Assembly (NCBI GenBank): GCA_038380795.1
Contig: CM076269.1
Location: 3,100,001 to 3,164,000 of the forward strand
Source: Pyrocephalus nanus
Lineage: Eukaryota > Chordata > Aves > Passeriformes > Tyrannidae
Direction: 5' to 3'
DNA: 64,000 bases
Each line of letters starts with the position of its first letter. Positions within the stretch are counted from its first letter, which is position 1. The notes beneath the pieces were generated by a model, which saw only the letters and a list, made by a program, of their open reading frames with translations, ran no database searches and was not told the DNA's origin. Both the position numbers and the translations under genes were made by a program. Of the stretch, positions 1 through 12,985 are shown in pieces.

Positions 1-893
1 CCAAATTGATAGTTGAAGCAAGACAATTTGCCGAGAGAACATAGAAAAGGTGTTTACAGGAAGTAATTAGCAGTTGATGCAATTTTTTAAGGGACTTAGT
101 AGATCAAAGATGCGGTGGCTTTAGCAGGTTTTCACCTAAAAACCTGTAGTTACCAATTTTATCACAGCATGCTTTGGACTTTGCTGAAGCTGAAAGGTTT
201 ATGAAAGGATTCCCCTGCTTTTCCCCTGTGTCCTTCCCGTGGTGCTTCAGCCCTTCCCTGTCCCTCCTCATTGCTTTGATCTGTTGGTTTTTAATGGTAC
301 AGCCAAGGTAACATAAAGGCTGTTGATGCTGGGAGAGGTCTTGTTCTTGCTGCCAGCCCCTGCTTCTCTTGTGTGGTACCAGTATCAGCATGTGCTTCGT
401 GTGGTGGTGGTGGTGGTGAGTCACTCCCAGTGCCTAATTAGCAGCAGAAATTAGGGGAGCTTTTAGCTCTTTGCACCAGCTAAATGGGAGCGTTGTCACT
501 GCTGGGATAACAGAGGGACCAGTGCCATTGGAAGTGAGAAATGGGACAGTGCATTCTTGGTGTCAGTGATGCATTGGGTTGTTTCAGTTGTTTGTGCACC
601 TGAATTTCCAGAGGCCCAGAGCACCCTGCCAAAGCCCGAGGTGGGTCGCCAGCTGAAGGAGCGATCCAGACAGTTCTGCTTCCCAGCCAGTGGATTAATC
701 CTGTGTTTTCAGCAGATGCTGTGAAATGGATAAATTTAAGACTGTTGTTATGCACTTTGCTTTCCAAATATCCCAGTGAAACGTTTGCAGAGTTAGTCAT
801 CCAGGCAGAGGGTGGACAACTCCTACTGTTCCTTAGAGGCATATGATGTGGGAGATGCACGATTACACCCTTGTGGTTTCTTTTTCTTAACTG
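1..893. other. non-coding stretch, no gene recognised
   Basis: I see no coding exon or RNA gene here. The two antisense open frames (about 106 and 126 codons) have no recognisable domain. One of them owes its run of six histidines to the GTG triplet repeat at 401-418. Mixed base composition, no interspersed repeat recognised. Confidence 0.6.
401..418. repeat. (GTG)6 trinucleotide microsatellite
   Basis: Six perfect GTG units are read directly. On the minus strand they read as CAC, which creates an artefactual poly-histidine stretch in an open frame. Triplet repeats of this length are often polymorphic. Confidence 0.9.
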
Positions 894-1020
894 TTTTTTT
901 TTTTTTTTTTCAGGCAGGGCATTGCTGAAGAGCAGAGGGTTTAGAGGTGTGGGTTGTTTTTTTTTTTTTTTGTGTTTTTTTTTTTTTTTTTTGTTTGTTT
1001 TTTTTTTTTTTTGCTGTCAG
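894..1020 (+). repeat. poly-T / T-rich tract with two acceptor-like ends
   Basis: T runs of 17 (894-910), 15 (957-971), 18 (975-992) and 15 (998-1012) are separated by short G-containing spacers. The first run ends in CAG at 911-913 and the last in a GCTGTCAG ending at 1020, so both look like 3' splice-acceptor tracts on the plus strand. No convincing exon with a donor follows either. Open frames here are poly-phenylalanine artefacts. Confidence 0.85.
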
Positions 1021-4000
1021 ACCTTGTCTGTATTTTATCAGCTCTCTCTCAGAGAAGCCATGAATTTCATAACTCTAAACCCATGAACTTTGGGGATCCT
1101 GCTGGTCACTTATTGATATGTTGTCCTTTTGGGACGGAGGACTAATTTTTCGGGCTATATTGCAAGGAGAAAACTCCTGAAGCACAAAAAAAAAATTTGC
1201 AGTGTGGCTGTTCTAAATTAAATGTCAGGGTATTGTGGTGGTCTGGTTAAGCTGCTATCTCCCTGGATGCTGGGACTGACTGATCCTACAGTGTAAGGAC
1301 GTATAAGGCGTTGAGCAAGGGAGAACAGAGCTGTTGCTCTAGGTCTGGCTGCACTCCCTGGGCTTGCTGAGACATCCAGACTCTGCACTGGGTGCTTTCA
1401 CTTTTAGGTGAGGCTGGCACTGCCAGGTGCTCCAGCCTGCTGGTGGGGTGCATCTTGTGCAGCCCAGGGTATCCTGATGCTTTGGACACAGCCAGTCTTC
1501 CCATGAAGCTGATACATGTGGAATAGTTCCGGAAAGAGACAGAAACATCTGCCCCGTGTATTTCTGCATTTTATTGGAAAACACAAGTTGTTAGAGTATG
1601 AGATCACAGCTGGGGGTGTGTCCATTGGTCCATGACTTCTGTGGGTGTGGGGAATGGTGTAATGTGTACCTGCAACCTTCTTCTGCCAGGAAATCACTTT
1701 CTTTTTAAGGCTGCAGTCCCTGACCCTGTGTGAGTGAGTGCAAGGGGCTTTCACTTGCTCAGGAACAATTTTGTGTCGTGAAAAGCTGATGGAAGGGAAA
1801 AGGTTAATGAAGCTTCTCAGCTCTCTTCAAAACAAAAGCTCTCTTCTCAGCCCTGGGTTTAGTTTTTAATTAGTTTGGATTACAGTTTGATTTCAAGCAG
1901 GTAAAGGGGGGATGAGTTCATGTGATCTAGAGGTTTGAGCATTATGCTGCTATTTGTACTTTTTTGGTTAATAATGTATCCTGTGCTAGGAGGATGACTG
2001 GTGGTTTAACAGGATTCCTTCCTGTAAAACATTTCTTAAAGAATAACTAGCCTGTTTTTGCAAACCTTCATTCCAGATTAGAGTTGCCAGATAGCAGCGC
2101 AGAATAGTGTTTTATTGTGAAATCCACTTCTGTTTAGGAAAAAATAAATTCTGTGAGATACCTAATTCAGTGGTGCTACATTTTTTTTTCCTTCTTCCTC
2201 TAAGCTATAGAGGCAGCATAATTTTATATATTTCATATTGAAAATTCATTCAAATGCAGTCTGAATGTATTTATTTTTACTATCTCATCAGCAAAATATA
2301 CTTTTTTTACATGAATGTATTTTATAGATATATAAAAAAGCAGGTTAAAAAGAATGTTCCAGAGGAATTGTTTTATTGGTTAGCACAGTATATGTGCTTT
2401 TAATGCAATTTACATTGCATCTAGTGAAAATTGAGCTCGAAATTCTGAAGCTGGTGCTTGCTCTTGTAAATAATGCACGCTTTAAGTCAACGCTTCGCAT
2501 CATTATTTTGAGCAATGGTTTAGCCTTGATATATTTCAAAACACATGTACTAGATAATATGCGTGGTTATTTATGGATCTAAACTTTCTGATTAGATATT
2601 AATGTGAAAATACCAGAATGTTTGCTGAAGATGTCTTCCTTGTTTTTCTGCCCTTTAGTCAAAACACGGTGCTAGTACTGGATGTAGGAGATGATACGCA
2701 GGTACTAGAATTTGCCAGCTTTTAGTGAATCAAGTTTGGCGCTCTGTTTATAACTTCAAGCTCTTTTTTTCCTTCAAAATGTATATTAAATGATATGTAA
2801 AATAAATTTAAGAGGATGTGTTTTCTAGCAAGCAGTTTATTGTAGTTGGGTTGTTGAGAAGGCCCCTTTTTTTGGTATTTAGAGGAAGCTGGTCCTGAAG
2901 ATGTCTTAGTGGAACAAATTACCTGATTGAACAAAATGCATTTGATACTCTTTGTTTCAGAAGGGAAGCTTTTTGTGCAGTCAGACGGACTAAGCAGTGT
3001 CTGGGAGAGCATGCCCTCTGTCTAATTGAAAAACCCACCCTGAGAAAGGATTTATATTTGGATATTTTGGGAGAGAGCTGATACCTGTTCTTCTGTCTTT
3101 ACTGTTATACCTTTAGCTGAGTGTTTCCTTCTCTGTCCTTCCTTGATACACAAGAATGATGAGCTGTTTTGTGGAAAAAGACTTCCCACAGTTTGAAGAA
3201 AGGGATAAAAACAAAAAAAAAGCCTTGTTGCCAGCTTCTTTTGCTAGCCATTATCTGTCTCAGTGGCATGGAGCTTGTGTGTAAATGCAAATTTAGTAGT
3301 TACTGTTTCTTGAGTTGCACTTGGTTGTTAGTCATTGCCGAGATTCGTAATGGTGACATTTTGATAAAGTCACAGGGTGCGGATGTGTTCATCTGCTTCC
3401 ATCCGAAGGAACCTCTTTTAAAAGCACATTTAAAGGACCTTTCTTAATTCAAAATACCATTCTGTAAAAGGTTGCTGTGAAGCTGGTTATTTTGTTTTCA
3501 TAATGTAATTCCACTCGCGGCCTTAATTTGATTTCTTTCTTTATTTAAAAAGAGCTGGGTTGCTGGCTAATTACACCTGTAGTGCCCCGGTGCTGTAAAT
3601 CTTCTGTGCTGAAATTAAGATGAGAGTTTGTAGTGTTTATCCAGAGGATCTTCACTGGTCCCCGTAGGACGGTGTATTTCCGCTGCTGAAAGTCGTCAAG
3701 AGCTGGGATTACCTCAGGATCATACTCTGGCAGCTGCTTTGCAACAAACTCCCCCTTTGCAGCGGGATTTTGGATTTTGTCCATCAGCACTTTCTGGGTA
3801 GCTGCTTCGGGAAAGCAGATACCTGCATGGCTGACTTAGAGTCCACTGCAAATACTGGATTTGCTGATTTGGAGGCAAAAATCTTGGACAGCGTATGCAG
3901 TGTGATTGGAACCTTCCCTTGTAATTTCTTACAATGATTGCTTGCATAGGTTGGCTAAGCCTGCAACATCTGACTTTCACAACCCTTGGTCCATGGTGAA

Positions 4001-4848
4001 GCTGTGCAGAGACATCGTCCCTCGAGGGATGGTGAGGTGTAAAAGGGCAGGGGCTGATGGACAAGCTGACTGACCCACACTTTCCTCCTGTGCAGTGGCA
4101 CTGTCATGTACAGTATAGACCAAAACCATATTTAACTTTCTGAACCAGGGAGGACTTGCCTTAATGATTTACTTTATAAAGCCTTGTATCCAGAGAGTGT
4201 GCAAGTGTTTCAAGAGCCACCAATGTTATGTTGTATGTCCAAACTATTCTCTTCAGGTGAAACCAAGGCAATGCAGCTTAAGGTGTTAAATCTTCTGAGG
4301 TTGTACAAGCAGTATTTTGTTTCTCTAGGTAACCTTCTAGGTGGTTTCTACAAAGAATTTGATGGGAGGAGGAGATAAACTCATTTATAAACTTGCCAGG
4401 TGCTAAAATAAAAGTGATGATCTGAGGGAAGTGTTTTGTTAATCTGGTATTTGGGGATTAATTATTTTTTTTGGTTCTGTATGTTCTAGCTGTTTGCTAG
4501 GTATACTGTGAGCTGAGCAAAGTGGGGCCAATCTGTTTACCTCAAATATTTGTCTGCACTCTTCCTGTACCTTTATTCTGCGTGTATGTAGGTGTTGACT
4601 GATAGTAAGGAAAACAGTGGGCAAACAGTTCAGTCAAAAAAGCTTATTTATAAAATCTTAACATATATCTAAGAAGGAACCCCTGCCACGGAGCTCAGAG
4701 TAATGAAGTTTACACGGGCACAGTTTCAATCACTATTTTGGATTAATGGTTACTGATGGTAGAAAGAGGCATTTCTGCCAAAGTGCTAATGCTGCTAAAG
4801 GATGTGAGAAATGTTGCTGTTTCCTCAATGCAAAATAATGTATTTTCC
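1021..4848. other. non-coding stretch, nothing recognised
   Basis: No gene, RNA or interspersed repeat recognised. AT-rich between about 2160 and 2600. On the minus strand an open frame of about 97 codons (3835 down to 3545) has an acidic, proline-containing middle that looks slightly protein-like. It matches no family I know and lacks a convincing exon structure. An ATGCAAAT octamer (POU-type site) lies at 3285-3292. Confidence 0.55.
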
Positions 4849-4875
4849 TTTTTTTTTTTTGTTTTTGTTTTTGTT
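4849..4875 (+). repeat. poly-T tract with T5G units
   Basis: A 12-T run (4849-4860) is followed by two T5 blocks separated by single G. Low-complexity sequence. Confidence 0.9.
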
Positions 4876-6921
4876 AAACTGGAGCTTTGTGCAGGAGGAA
4901 GCTGGGGGCATTATCCCCAGCCAGCGGTGTCTCCAGCCTACCTGTGCCTTGCCCAGCGAATCCTGCTATCCTGTTGTCACCTGTATAGTTATGAAGATGT
5001 ATGAGACCCCAGCCTCCATGTAGTACAGCTCTGGGCAGTGGTGGATTTTCGCTTGAGTTGCTTTGCACACCAACGCCAACATGTCAGATGCAGTTTACAC
5101 TGTTTGAATGAACATCAGCCCTCCAGCAGGAACTTTTAAAAACATTACTCAATAAAATTCAATGCAGAGCTGAGGTAGCGAAGATAATCCTCCCTTTGCT
5201 TGTAGAACAGGTGTACATTATATAAGACAGGATGTCACTGGGGATGGTTTTGGAGACTTATGGTTGGGAGGGAAAGAATTTCGCATGGTAGAGCGTGTGC
5301 CGGGTTTCCATGTCTTGGGCTAGATTTGAGTTGAAATTCCTGTGCGCTTTGTGGGGAGGGATCTGCTCTGGTCTCTGAGACTGTGCTGCCAGTTTGACAG
5401 CTCAAATATAGATTCCTCGTGCTCACACACCTTTTGACTTCCGTAAGCTTTGAAGAAATGCAGTTGGTAGAAGTCTAATTTCTCCTCGAGCTGACCCAGC
5501 CCCCTGGTTAATTCTCTGCTTGCTGTAATGTTAAGCCTCGTAAAACTCAGAATGTTGAGCTCCAAACCTGCATTTGCTATGAGCCCTAAAAGTCAAATCA
5601 ATAATTGGAAGATCTGTAGTTCCTTATCCCCGAGGAAATGCCGTGCTGGTACGACATGCCTGGGGCTGTCAAGAGTAGTGCAGCTGGATATCCCTGCTCT
5701 GTCCTGGTGTTTGGGTTTCCTCATGTGACACCTCAGGAAAGGGTGGCTTTGACCGTAGCCTTTCCCTGCAGGGAGAGGGCAGCAGGAGGAAAAGTGATCT
5801 CTGAAAGAGAGCTCTGCCCCTCTCCACCATGGTGAGATAACAAAACATATGAATGTCGGTGAAGCATCCTTCTGCAGAGTCAACTCTCCCCTTACATCCA
5901 TGAGCCTTACTGGGTGCAGATTCCCTGCCCAATATCGTGGCATCATCCTCTGTCAGACGTTTTCTCCATAATTACAGGGAATAATGATGCTGTCTTTTCC
6001 CTTTTTCCAAAGGCCAAGTCTTTGACAGCAATCTTGGCCAACGCTTTTGATGTTGTTTGTTTGCCAGTGCCAGAGAGCTGCCCTCACTCCACACAGGGCT
6101 CTAAATGGCTGCAGTTTTGGACACAACTGATTTTTTTTTAATTCCCCATCGCTGCCCTTCATAAGAGCAGATCCATAGAGGTGTTTTCTTGCATCAGTTT
6201 GTATGTGCAGAGATGTGCACAGCGGAGCCTTCCTGTGAAGAGTGGTACACAGCAGGGTCTGAGGTTAATGGATGGTACGGATTTATGGGTAATTTTGGTT
6301 ACACTGGCCAGTTTCTGAGTTCAAACCTCTTGCCATTAGAGAATCTCTTTTCCATTTAGCCTGAAAACATGTACTGTGTGGCCAGACAGGGGGACAGCAG
6401 GTGACAATGCATCATCAGCTCATAGACCATCAGTCAAAAAAGACAATGCTTACATCATTAGATGTGAGATCATTGCAGAACAAAATTGATAGAGAAAATT
6501 AATTATGCAGCTTTTATATTAATCCAAATATCTCTGACTGGGATGATGAGTCTTCTAGCCCACTTACAAAATTTTTAATGTATGATGTCTTACCTCACTG
6601 GAGAAGAGTGTCTTCTGGAGTCTTTTAAAAACTCTGTTGCCTTGACCTCTGAGGTCTGGGCTGTCCATGAAGCTGCATTTTGGGAGGTTTGTGTTTCTGT
6701 CACTGTTAGCAACACTAATGAATAACTTGCTAGGAGGTTGTCTGTTACTGGGTGGTTGCATGATTTCTGGGAGCTTTTGGTTTAAACTTATTGTGGAAAA
6801 GTGAAGAAATACTGAAATATTTACCAGAAAAATGATGCACATTTGTGATGTAAAGTTACTTCCGTTTGAACTTTCCACAAGCTTATAATGATGATAAGAA
6901 GCACTGAAGCACGTAGACAAG

Positions 6922-6936
6922 TTTTTTTTTTTTTTT
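6922..6936 (+). repeat. T15 homopolymer
   Basis: Fifteen consecutive T, read directly. Confidence 0.95.
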
Positions 6937-8089
6937 GTGGTGACTGGGAGAATCTGAGCTTCAGCACCTCCATGTTGTGCACCTTCAGCATTTCCAGGCT
7001 GGCTGACAAATGTGGTGGAGGGATGGAAGGCTGCAGCAGAATCTGTGTCTGGGTGCTCTTCAAGTTTACTTTCCATATGTCGAACTGTTTTACTTTTCTC
7101 CATGCAATTGAGCACTGTAGAGATGTGGAAACCCATGAAGTGCCCCGTGGTGGAAACTGTATTTAACAGTCTTCTCTAGTATGAAAGACTTGAGCATGAT
7201 TTAAAATTTTTTCGCAGCAAAGCAGATCACAGGAGCTGTTAAGTGCATGAAGGAATGACACCTTCAGCAAGTGCCTGGTAATGTGTACACAGTGTGCACA
7301 CAGGCAGAGGAGGGGGGAAAAGAAATCCCCAATTTTACAATTGGCTTGTTTCTACGATGTTTTAAGAGGATGTAGACATAGTGTTGTGTGAAAAATAACG
7401 TACAGTTTATTCATTTTGAAATTTTAAGTCTACTCTGAGAGACAGGCACGTCTAATCTAAGTGTGTTTGCAACAGTCAGAAGTGCAAAGGCGCATTTTCC
7501 TTAGGTGTGGAACATCACAGATTTTTATTTCATTGTTTACTCCAGTGTTGATAGATGCTGCAAAGGCTTTAGACGTGGAGTTGAAATAGTACTTCTTGTT
7601 CTGGGTCTCTGGGGTGGCTGGGATCAGCCCTAATTTGATTAGAGTCACCGTTCCTTTTAGAGTGGTGACACCTGAAATCTGTAATTTACATACTCACACA
7701 GCTTTCACACTGTTCAGAGACTCCAGGCAATGCTGTCCATCGTTTCCCTGTGTTTTAAAGCCTCTGGCAATAGCCATTAGGTAAAATGCATCACTAAAAG
7801 GCGTAACTGTGGGGAATGGATTATACCAAACACTTCACTAGGCTGGTACTCTGGAGAACTGTTGATGGATACAAAAAGCACGGGCATTTAGCTGGTGTTA
7901 GGAGATGTGTCTGAGCGCTGTGCCGACAGAACGAGCTGTTTAAGGAGAAAAGTTGCTGCTGTTGGTTATTTCAGGTGAAGGCAAAAGTAAAGTGCCTTAG
8001 GGATAAGCTGTGACAGAGTGATGGTTTTGAGCAGAGCGACGTTGATGGTGGTGCTCTGTTTTGAGAGAGGATGTCCCCAGTGTCACTCT

Positions 8090-8099
8090 GGGGGGGGGG
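8090..8099 (+). repeat. G10 homopolymer
   Basis: Ten consecutive G, read directly. A second G10 run lies at 12080-12089, preceded by GGGGC. Confidence 0.95.
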
Positions 8100-9005
8100 A
8101 GGCAGCTGAGCCGTGCATGGGGCTGTGAGAGTCACCAATACTTGTTCGTTCTGGCAGTTCTTCAGCTACAGGAGAAGGAAAAAAAATAAACCCCAAGTGG
8201 TGTGGAAGGTCTTAGCTTTGCTTTGCTGCTTGGAGATATTTTGGGATAGCAGCACTGGGGCTGTGCCCACTCCTGGCAGGTTGCTGAGGAGCACTGGGCA
8301 AGCCAGGGAGATACCTTGTTCTCTGCAGATATGGGGGCCACAATAGTGTGGACTTCTCTTCTCCTGAAAAATCGCTTTTAAATCATCATATCACAGAATA
8401 TTCTGCAAGGAGATGAAAACAAGGATGAAAACTCGCTTTTCCTCGTGATCTTGGATTGGGACAAGAGGAGTCCCCTGCATCAGATACTAACCTGCACATT
8501 CAAAAAGTGTACATGAAACACAGTTTAAAAAGAACCCCAAAACTTGAGTACAGGCCTAGTGTCTTCTGCAGGGGATTCCTGACTTTTTATGTATTTTTTG
8601 GAGCAGCTTCACTTACACTCAGAAATACTTCTTTTTTCCCCCTTTTTTAATTGCGTGGAGGATGCTGTGCTATGAGCTTTGAGAGTACCCGCCCTTCTTG
8701 GCCATCACTGTCTCCTTCAGTCAGAAGGAGAAAAAAAACCCCGAGACAAAGCAACATCAGGTGTGGGAGACACCCCTGAGTGCATGTTGGGAGCAGTGCA
8801 GGGCGGAGGGGCTCATGTGTGGGTGGTGTCTGGTGCAAGCTCTGCATCTTGGGCAGCATCAACCTCTGCCGTGGGAGTTGAGACAGGGACATGTTCAGCC
8901 TCTGTTGCCCGTGTCGGAATCCACCCTTCCCTCCAGAGTATGAGGCTGTAATAATGAAGGCAGGGGAAAGGCGCTTGGAGTGAAAGTGACCCTGTGAACC
9001 TTCAC

Positions 9006-9022
9006 TGCTGACTCATTTGCAT
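9006..9022 (+). promoter_or_regulatory. composite AP-1/Maf half-site overlapping an octamer
   Basis: TGCTGACTCA (9006-9015) contains a perfect AP-1 core TGACTCA (9009-9015) and a Maf-type T-MARE half. It shares its last base with a perfect POU octamer ATTTGCAT (9015-9022). The motifs are seen directly. That they bind anything is inference, since single motifs of this length occur by chance. Confidence 0.3.
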
Positions 9023-9727
9023 CAGCTCTGATGCTCCCCGAAGCCTCTGTCGCCCTGTGGCTCCTAGTAGAGGCATCTGATGGTAAGGTCTTAACCTTTG
9101 TTTCCATTATTTGGATATTATATATTATTATATACTCCTCTATAACAAAATATTCCTGGTCATCTTGCATTCCAAGTATTTTTCCTTCCTTTTTCTCTTG
9201 GATTGCACTCGCTGCTCTGCATTTTCAGTAGCAACCATTAGTGTATCTGGGCACAGCCACTGGGAAAGTGTTGATGGTGGAGTTAGTAGGAAAAATATTC
9301 TGATGTTCTAGACTTAAGTTGAGTAAATTGAGGCTTCATGCTTTGTACCAACCCACAGCATGCTGTTACATCTCTGAATTTCGTAATTTGCACGTGATGT
9401 ATGTATTTTTTTCTCATTAGGTTCTTTTTTGTGAAAAGAAGTACTGTGTTATTTAAAGACAAAGAAAATTAAGTAAGCTAGGTAGAAAAGGGTCGGCTGT
9501 GCGCACTGTAAGTACCCAGACCTTGGATGGTGAAGAAATGGATGGCTTGCTCTTCTTACTAATTTTTAAACTCTTACCGGAAGAGTAAAATCGGGGCCTG
9601 CTGTCCTTCTGCTTATAAACCCTGCTTTCTTTAAATAAAACTCAAAGCCAGACGTGATTTCGTTTCCTATTCTGGTGGAGGCTTGTGTAGCCTCTTTCAG
9701 ATGAGTTTGCCAGGGTCTATTTTTGGG

Positions 9728-9813
9728 ACGGATGTCCGCTGGACCCGCAGCAGAAGCCGAGACCTTGACAGATCGCGGAGCTGCTTGGAAGGGGTGGTGC
9801 TTGCAGGCGGCCG
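9728..9813. other. small CpG-denser patch
   Basis: Eight CpG dinucleotides counted in about 86 bases, against a background where CpG is scarce. Too short for a classical CpG island. It could be a remnant of a regulatory element. Confidence 0.4.
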
Positions 9814-10097
9814 CTGCTCCTCTGCCAGCCTTCACAGCTCATCAATTCATTACCCTGCAGAGAATACCCCTGTGGCTGTTCAACATGGCTCCAAAAACAA
9901 AAACAGATTTTACTCATTTAATAATTGAAAATAGGTTATTATCTGAGGCTTCGTTGGTACTTCTTGGTGCTAGAGGAGCTGTTGTCACTGGGCTTTAACC
10001 CCATATTTTAACAGCCCTCTCTTCTGCAGGCTGATTGAAGATGTTGCTTAAACCCAATTTAATGACACTGACCAACTTCTTTCTTTATTTATTTTCA

Positions 10098-10113
10098 TTT
10101 TTTTTTTTTTTTT
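10098..10113 (+). repeat. T16 homopolymer
   Basis: Sixteen consecutive T, read directly, preceded by T-rich TTTATTT sequence. Confidence 0.95.
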
Positions 10114-10659
10114 AAATCAATTATGAATCTTGGTCTAAATACATTCTGTGCTCCCTCTGCTGGCTCAGCCTCATGGATTAGCACTTTGCCTGCCCTCCCC
10201 ATGGGGAGCAGTGATGGACTTGTGCCCACAAAGTAGGAACAACTGGAGCACAAGCCTCATTAAAATTAAAGCAGGAGAGACCTCAGTGTGTCAAAAAGGA
10301 AAAGGTGGTTTGGGCCAGGAAACCCATTTTGTATTCAGTGGTGGCATAAGGTTTTATTAACAGAGATAGAGCTATAATTTGGAAATAGTATGTCAATAAA
10401 AAAGGTGCCATCTTTTAAAGGTAGTTAGCTTTTCCAAAAAATAAAATGGGAAGCGGGTGGTATTGACAGGAAAATAACATTTTAGTAGTAAGCTTTGGGA
10501 AGCTGAAGTTTGTATCAGGGTAGAATCAGGCTCTTTACATACAATTAAAAGAGCAGGGGAAATTAAATGCATTTTAGGTGTAATTTGATGCCTGCAGTTT
10601 CTTTTTCCTTAGAAACCAATGAATATGTGTTAAATTTATCTTGGCATATGAAAAAGATG

Positions 10660-10800
10660 TAATGACTTGCACTAACAAGATAAAGGAGAAGGCAGCACTT
10701 AATTTCCTAGGTAATACACAAAATAAAAATGATTTGCATGCCTTCAAATGATTATGCACAACCTCATTAAATGCTGTACAGTACAAACGAAGAACAAACG
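10660..10800. promoter_or_regulatory. CNE-like segment with a POU octamer
   Basis: AT-rich sequence with a perfect ATTTGCAT octamer (10732-10739), a nearby ATTATGCA variant (10751-10758) and TCATTAAA. The texture resembles vertebrate conserved non-coding elements. No alignment was possible, so this is a candidate only. Confidence 0.25.
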
Positions 10801-12965
10801 AGTTACCCAGATAGGACACATTTTTGTGACTGCAGGATGCCCGTGGAGGGGCAGGAGGCCCAGGACTCGTTCTCCATTTAGCGCTCAGGTTTTTTGATAA
10901 GCGTTGCTGGCAGGGCAGTACACTGAGAAACACAGCGGTGTCAGGAACGTAAAACAGAAATGAAATGTCTGTGTGATATTTCATGGTTCCATGATGGTGC
11001 TTGGGTTGAGGATGTGCTTGTTCTCTGAATTTAAATTGAGTTGCTCTCCTCTGTGTACGTTCAGTCCCCCTTGCTGGGTAAGGTGTAACCCACTGGTGAT
11101 GCTGACAGCTCGGCTCCCGCTCCTTCTCTTTTCTTCGAGGGACTCTCCTAGTGCCATGTCATTTACCGCTGCTGTTTTACAGGCAGATTCACTCTTGGAG
11201 ATCCCAGAGGGCATTTGGTGCCTTTGCAGGCTCCTGTAATGAGTAATGGCCCTAGCAGCAATAGCTGGTGGTGCTGCACATACGGGCTGGGGCGGCGCTG
11301 TAATGAGGCGTGGAGAGGAGCTTTGTACCCGGCTCACTCCGTCCGAGTTGTCAGTCACTGCTACATCATGGTTGAAACGGTTTATTGAGTATGACTGCCA
11401 AATTTTACGCAGGTGCCAGATTAATTTTGATGTATTGTACTTGCAGCGGCGACTCTGGACGGTTTGTAGTGTCTCTGCTGAAGACTGTCAATGGAAATGT
11501 ATAAGCAGTTGGCTTGCACATCAGCGGTGCCGTAAATAATTTCCCCCGCTATTTTCAAAACATCTCAAAAAGGAAATATATTAGATAGAAATAGGGAGGG
11601 GTTCCTACTGTGAGCTAGATTTCTCTCCAGTTTTGATTGCCTTTTAGATGGGCGACGGCTGTTCAAAGTGTTGCTTTCGCTGCTGTTCCTGTGCCTCTGG
11701 AATGACAAGTCCACTCTGCACTGGGTGAGATGGATGTTCAGATCTCCTGCTGCTTCTTTTGCCAGGGTCTTTATCTCTTCCTCCTTCCCTTCCCCCCCCT
11801 TCCTGTTGGCTGAAGTGAAGGAAAGCCTTTGTGCCCACTGTGTCTGGCCTTGCCAGGGAAGAGGGTCGTGGTTTCTCTCCTACGAGCCATTTGGCAGCAG
11901 GTACCTCACAATCAAACTTAGTGACTAGTTCAGACCTCTGGATCTCAAGTCATTCACATGCCTTCTTCTGCTACTGCTGTCTCATCTGACACCCATGCAC
12001 AGCTGTGTTCATTCATTATTCAGCTTTTGGTATACTTCTAAAATAGAGTATATTTTGCCTGAGTCATTTGGAGTGGGGCGGGGGGGGGGAACCCCAGCCC
12101 TAATTTTCTGGTGAGTATTAGCCATGTTTGAAGGCTGTTTTTTAATGCAGAATTGGAAAACATCTTCTCCTTACACACTGTGATATTTAAAGCAATCTCT
12201 ACTGACCATACAAATCACATTAGTTATTTTGCTAGCTTTGCTACTTGCCTGCTTTGCCATAATTTTGTAGCAAGGCTTATAGATGAGTCTTGCTTTTCAA
12301 TAGCAGCCTTCCAAGAATTAAGCTTCGAAACTGATCCAGCTTTGCTTTCTCATTTTTTAATCATATTCCACTCCGTAGTGGAAGCTTGTTTTATCTCATA
12401 CCTTCCTGCTGTCCCTGGTGAGGTTGCCTTATCATGAATTCATTAATTTCCTCATGATGTTCCACTGAAATTACTGGCTGGTTTGTTTTTTCTTCTCTGT
12501 TTTGGTAAAACTTTCAAAGATTTCTAATGAGGTGAGGAAGCATTTTGCAGAAACTGTGCTCATTTTATTTCTAGTCTGACTCTTTTACAGGGCTTTGTGA
12601 CTTGGCAGTAAGGGGTTGTATTAGGATATATGTGGTGGGAGCAATCTGGGAGCAGGGTAACCTTACAGGTTTCTTCTGCCTTTAACTTCTGGGATTTTTT
12701 TGATCTAGCTCTGCAAAGAAAATTCAAGTAAAGTCACCACAAAAAATATCAGTTTCTGGAAGCGGTAATTTTTCATTTTTTTATTACTATAGCTTTATGG
12801 TTTGCTCTTAGGCAAAAATAAGTGAAAGAATAGAGTGCTGATCATGTAATTCTCGTGCATCCTGTCTTTGGGACAATGCAGCTACAAATCTCGCTATTAT
12901 TTGTGGGCTTTTTGCAGCTGAAAGGTATGGAGTGGGTAATATTCCTGTCTGCTTGTGAAGTGCCA

Positions 12966-12985
12966 TTTTTTTTTTTTTTTTTTTT
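12966..12985 (+). repeat. T20 homopolymer
   Basis: Twenty consecutive T, the longest pure homopolymer in the window. Confidence 0.95.

Larger units (their letters stand above)
4876..9005. other. non-coding stretch, no gene recognised
   Basis: Contains a 190-codon minus-strand open frame (7136 down to 6564). It holds a lysine run encoded by the 6922-6936 homopolymer and shows no domain, so I treat it as chance. A G10 run lies at 8090-8099. No repeat family recognised. Confidence 0.55.
9023..12965. other. non-coding stretch, no gene recognised
   Basis: No gene or repeat family recognised. It includes a small CpG-denser patch (9728-9813), a T16 run, a CNE-like segment near 10.7 kb and a G10 run at 12080-12089. 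Open frames in both directions (up to 136 codons) overlap each other and have no domain. Confidence 0.55.

Noticed and set aside
104..424. Antisense frame starting with a His-tag-like run
   Set aside because: The histidines come from the (GTG)6 microsatellite; not an engineered tag or a real gene.
871..1145. Phenylalanine-rich open frames
   Set aside because: Artefacts of poly-T tracts.
6564..7136. 190-codon minus-strand open frame
   Set aside because: Contains a lysine run from a homopolymer and no domain; about one frame this long is expected by chance in a window of this size.
8391..8400. TCACAGAAT, resembling the terminal repeat of a minus-strand CR1
   Set aside because: No second unit and the adjoining sequence does not follow the CR1 3' consensus.
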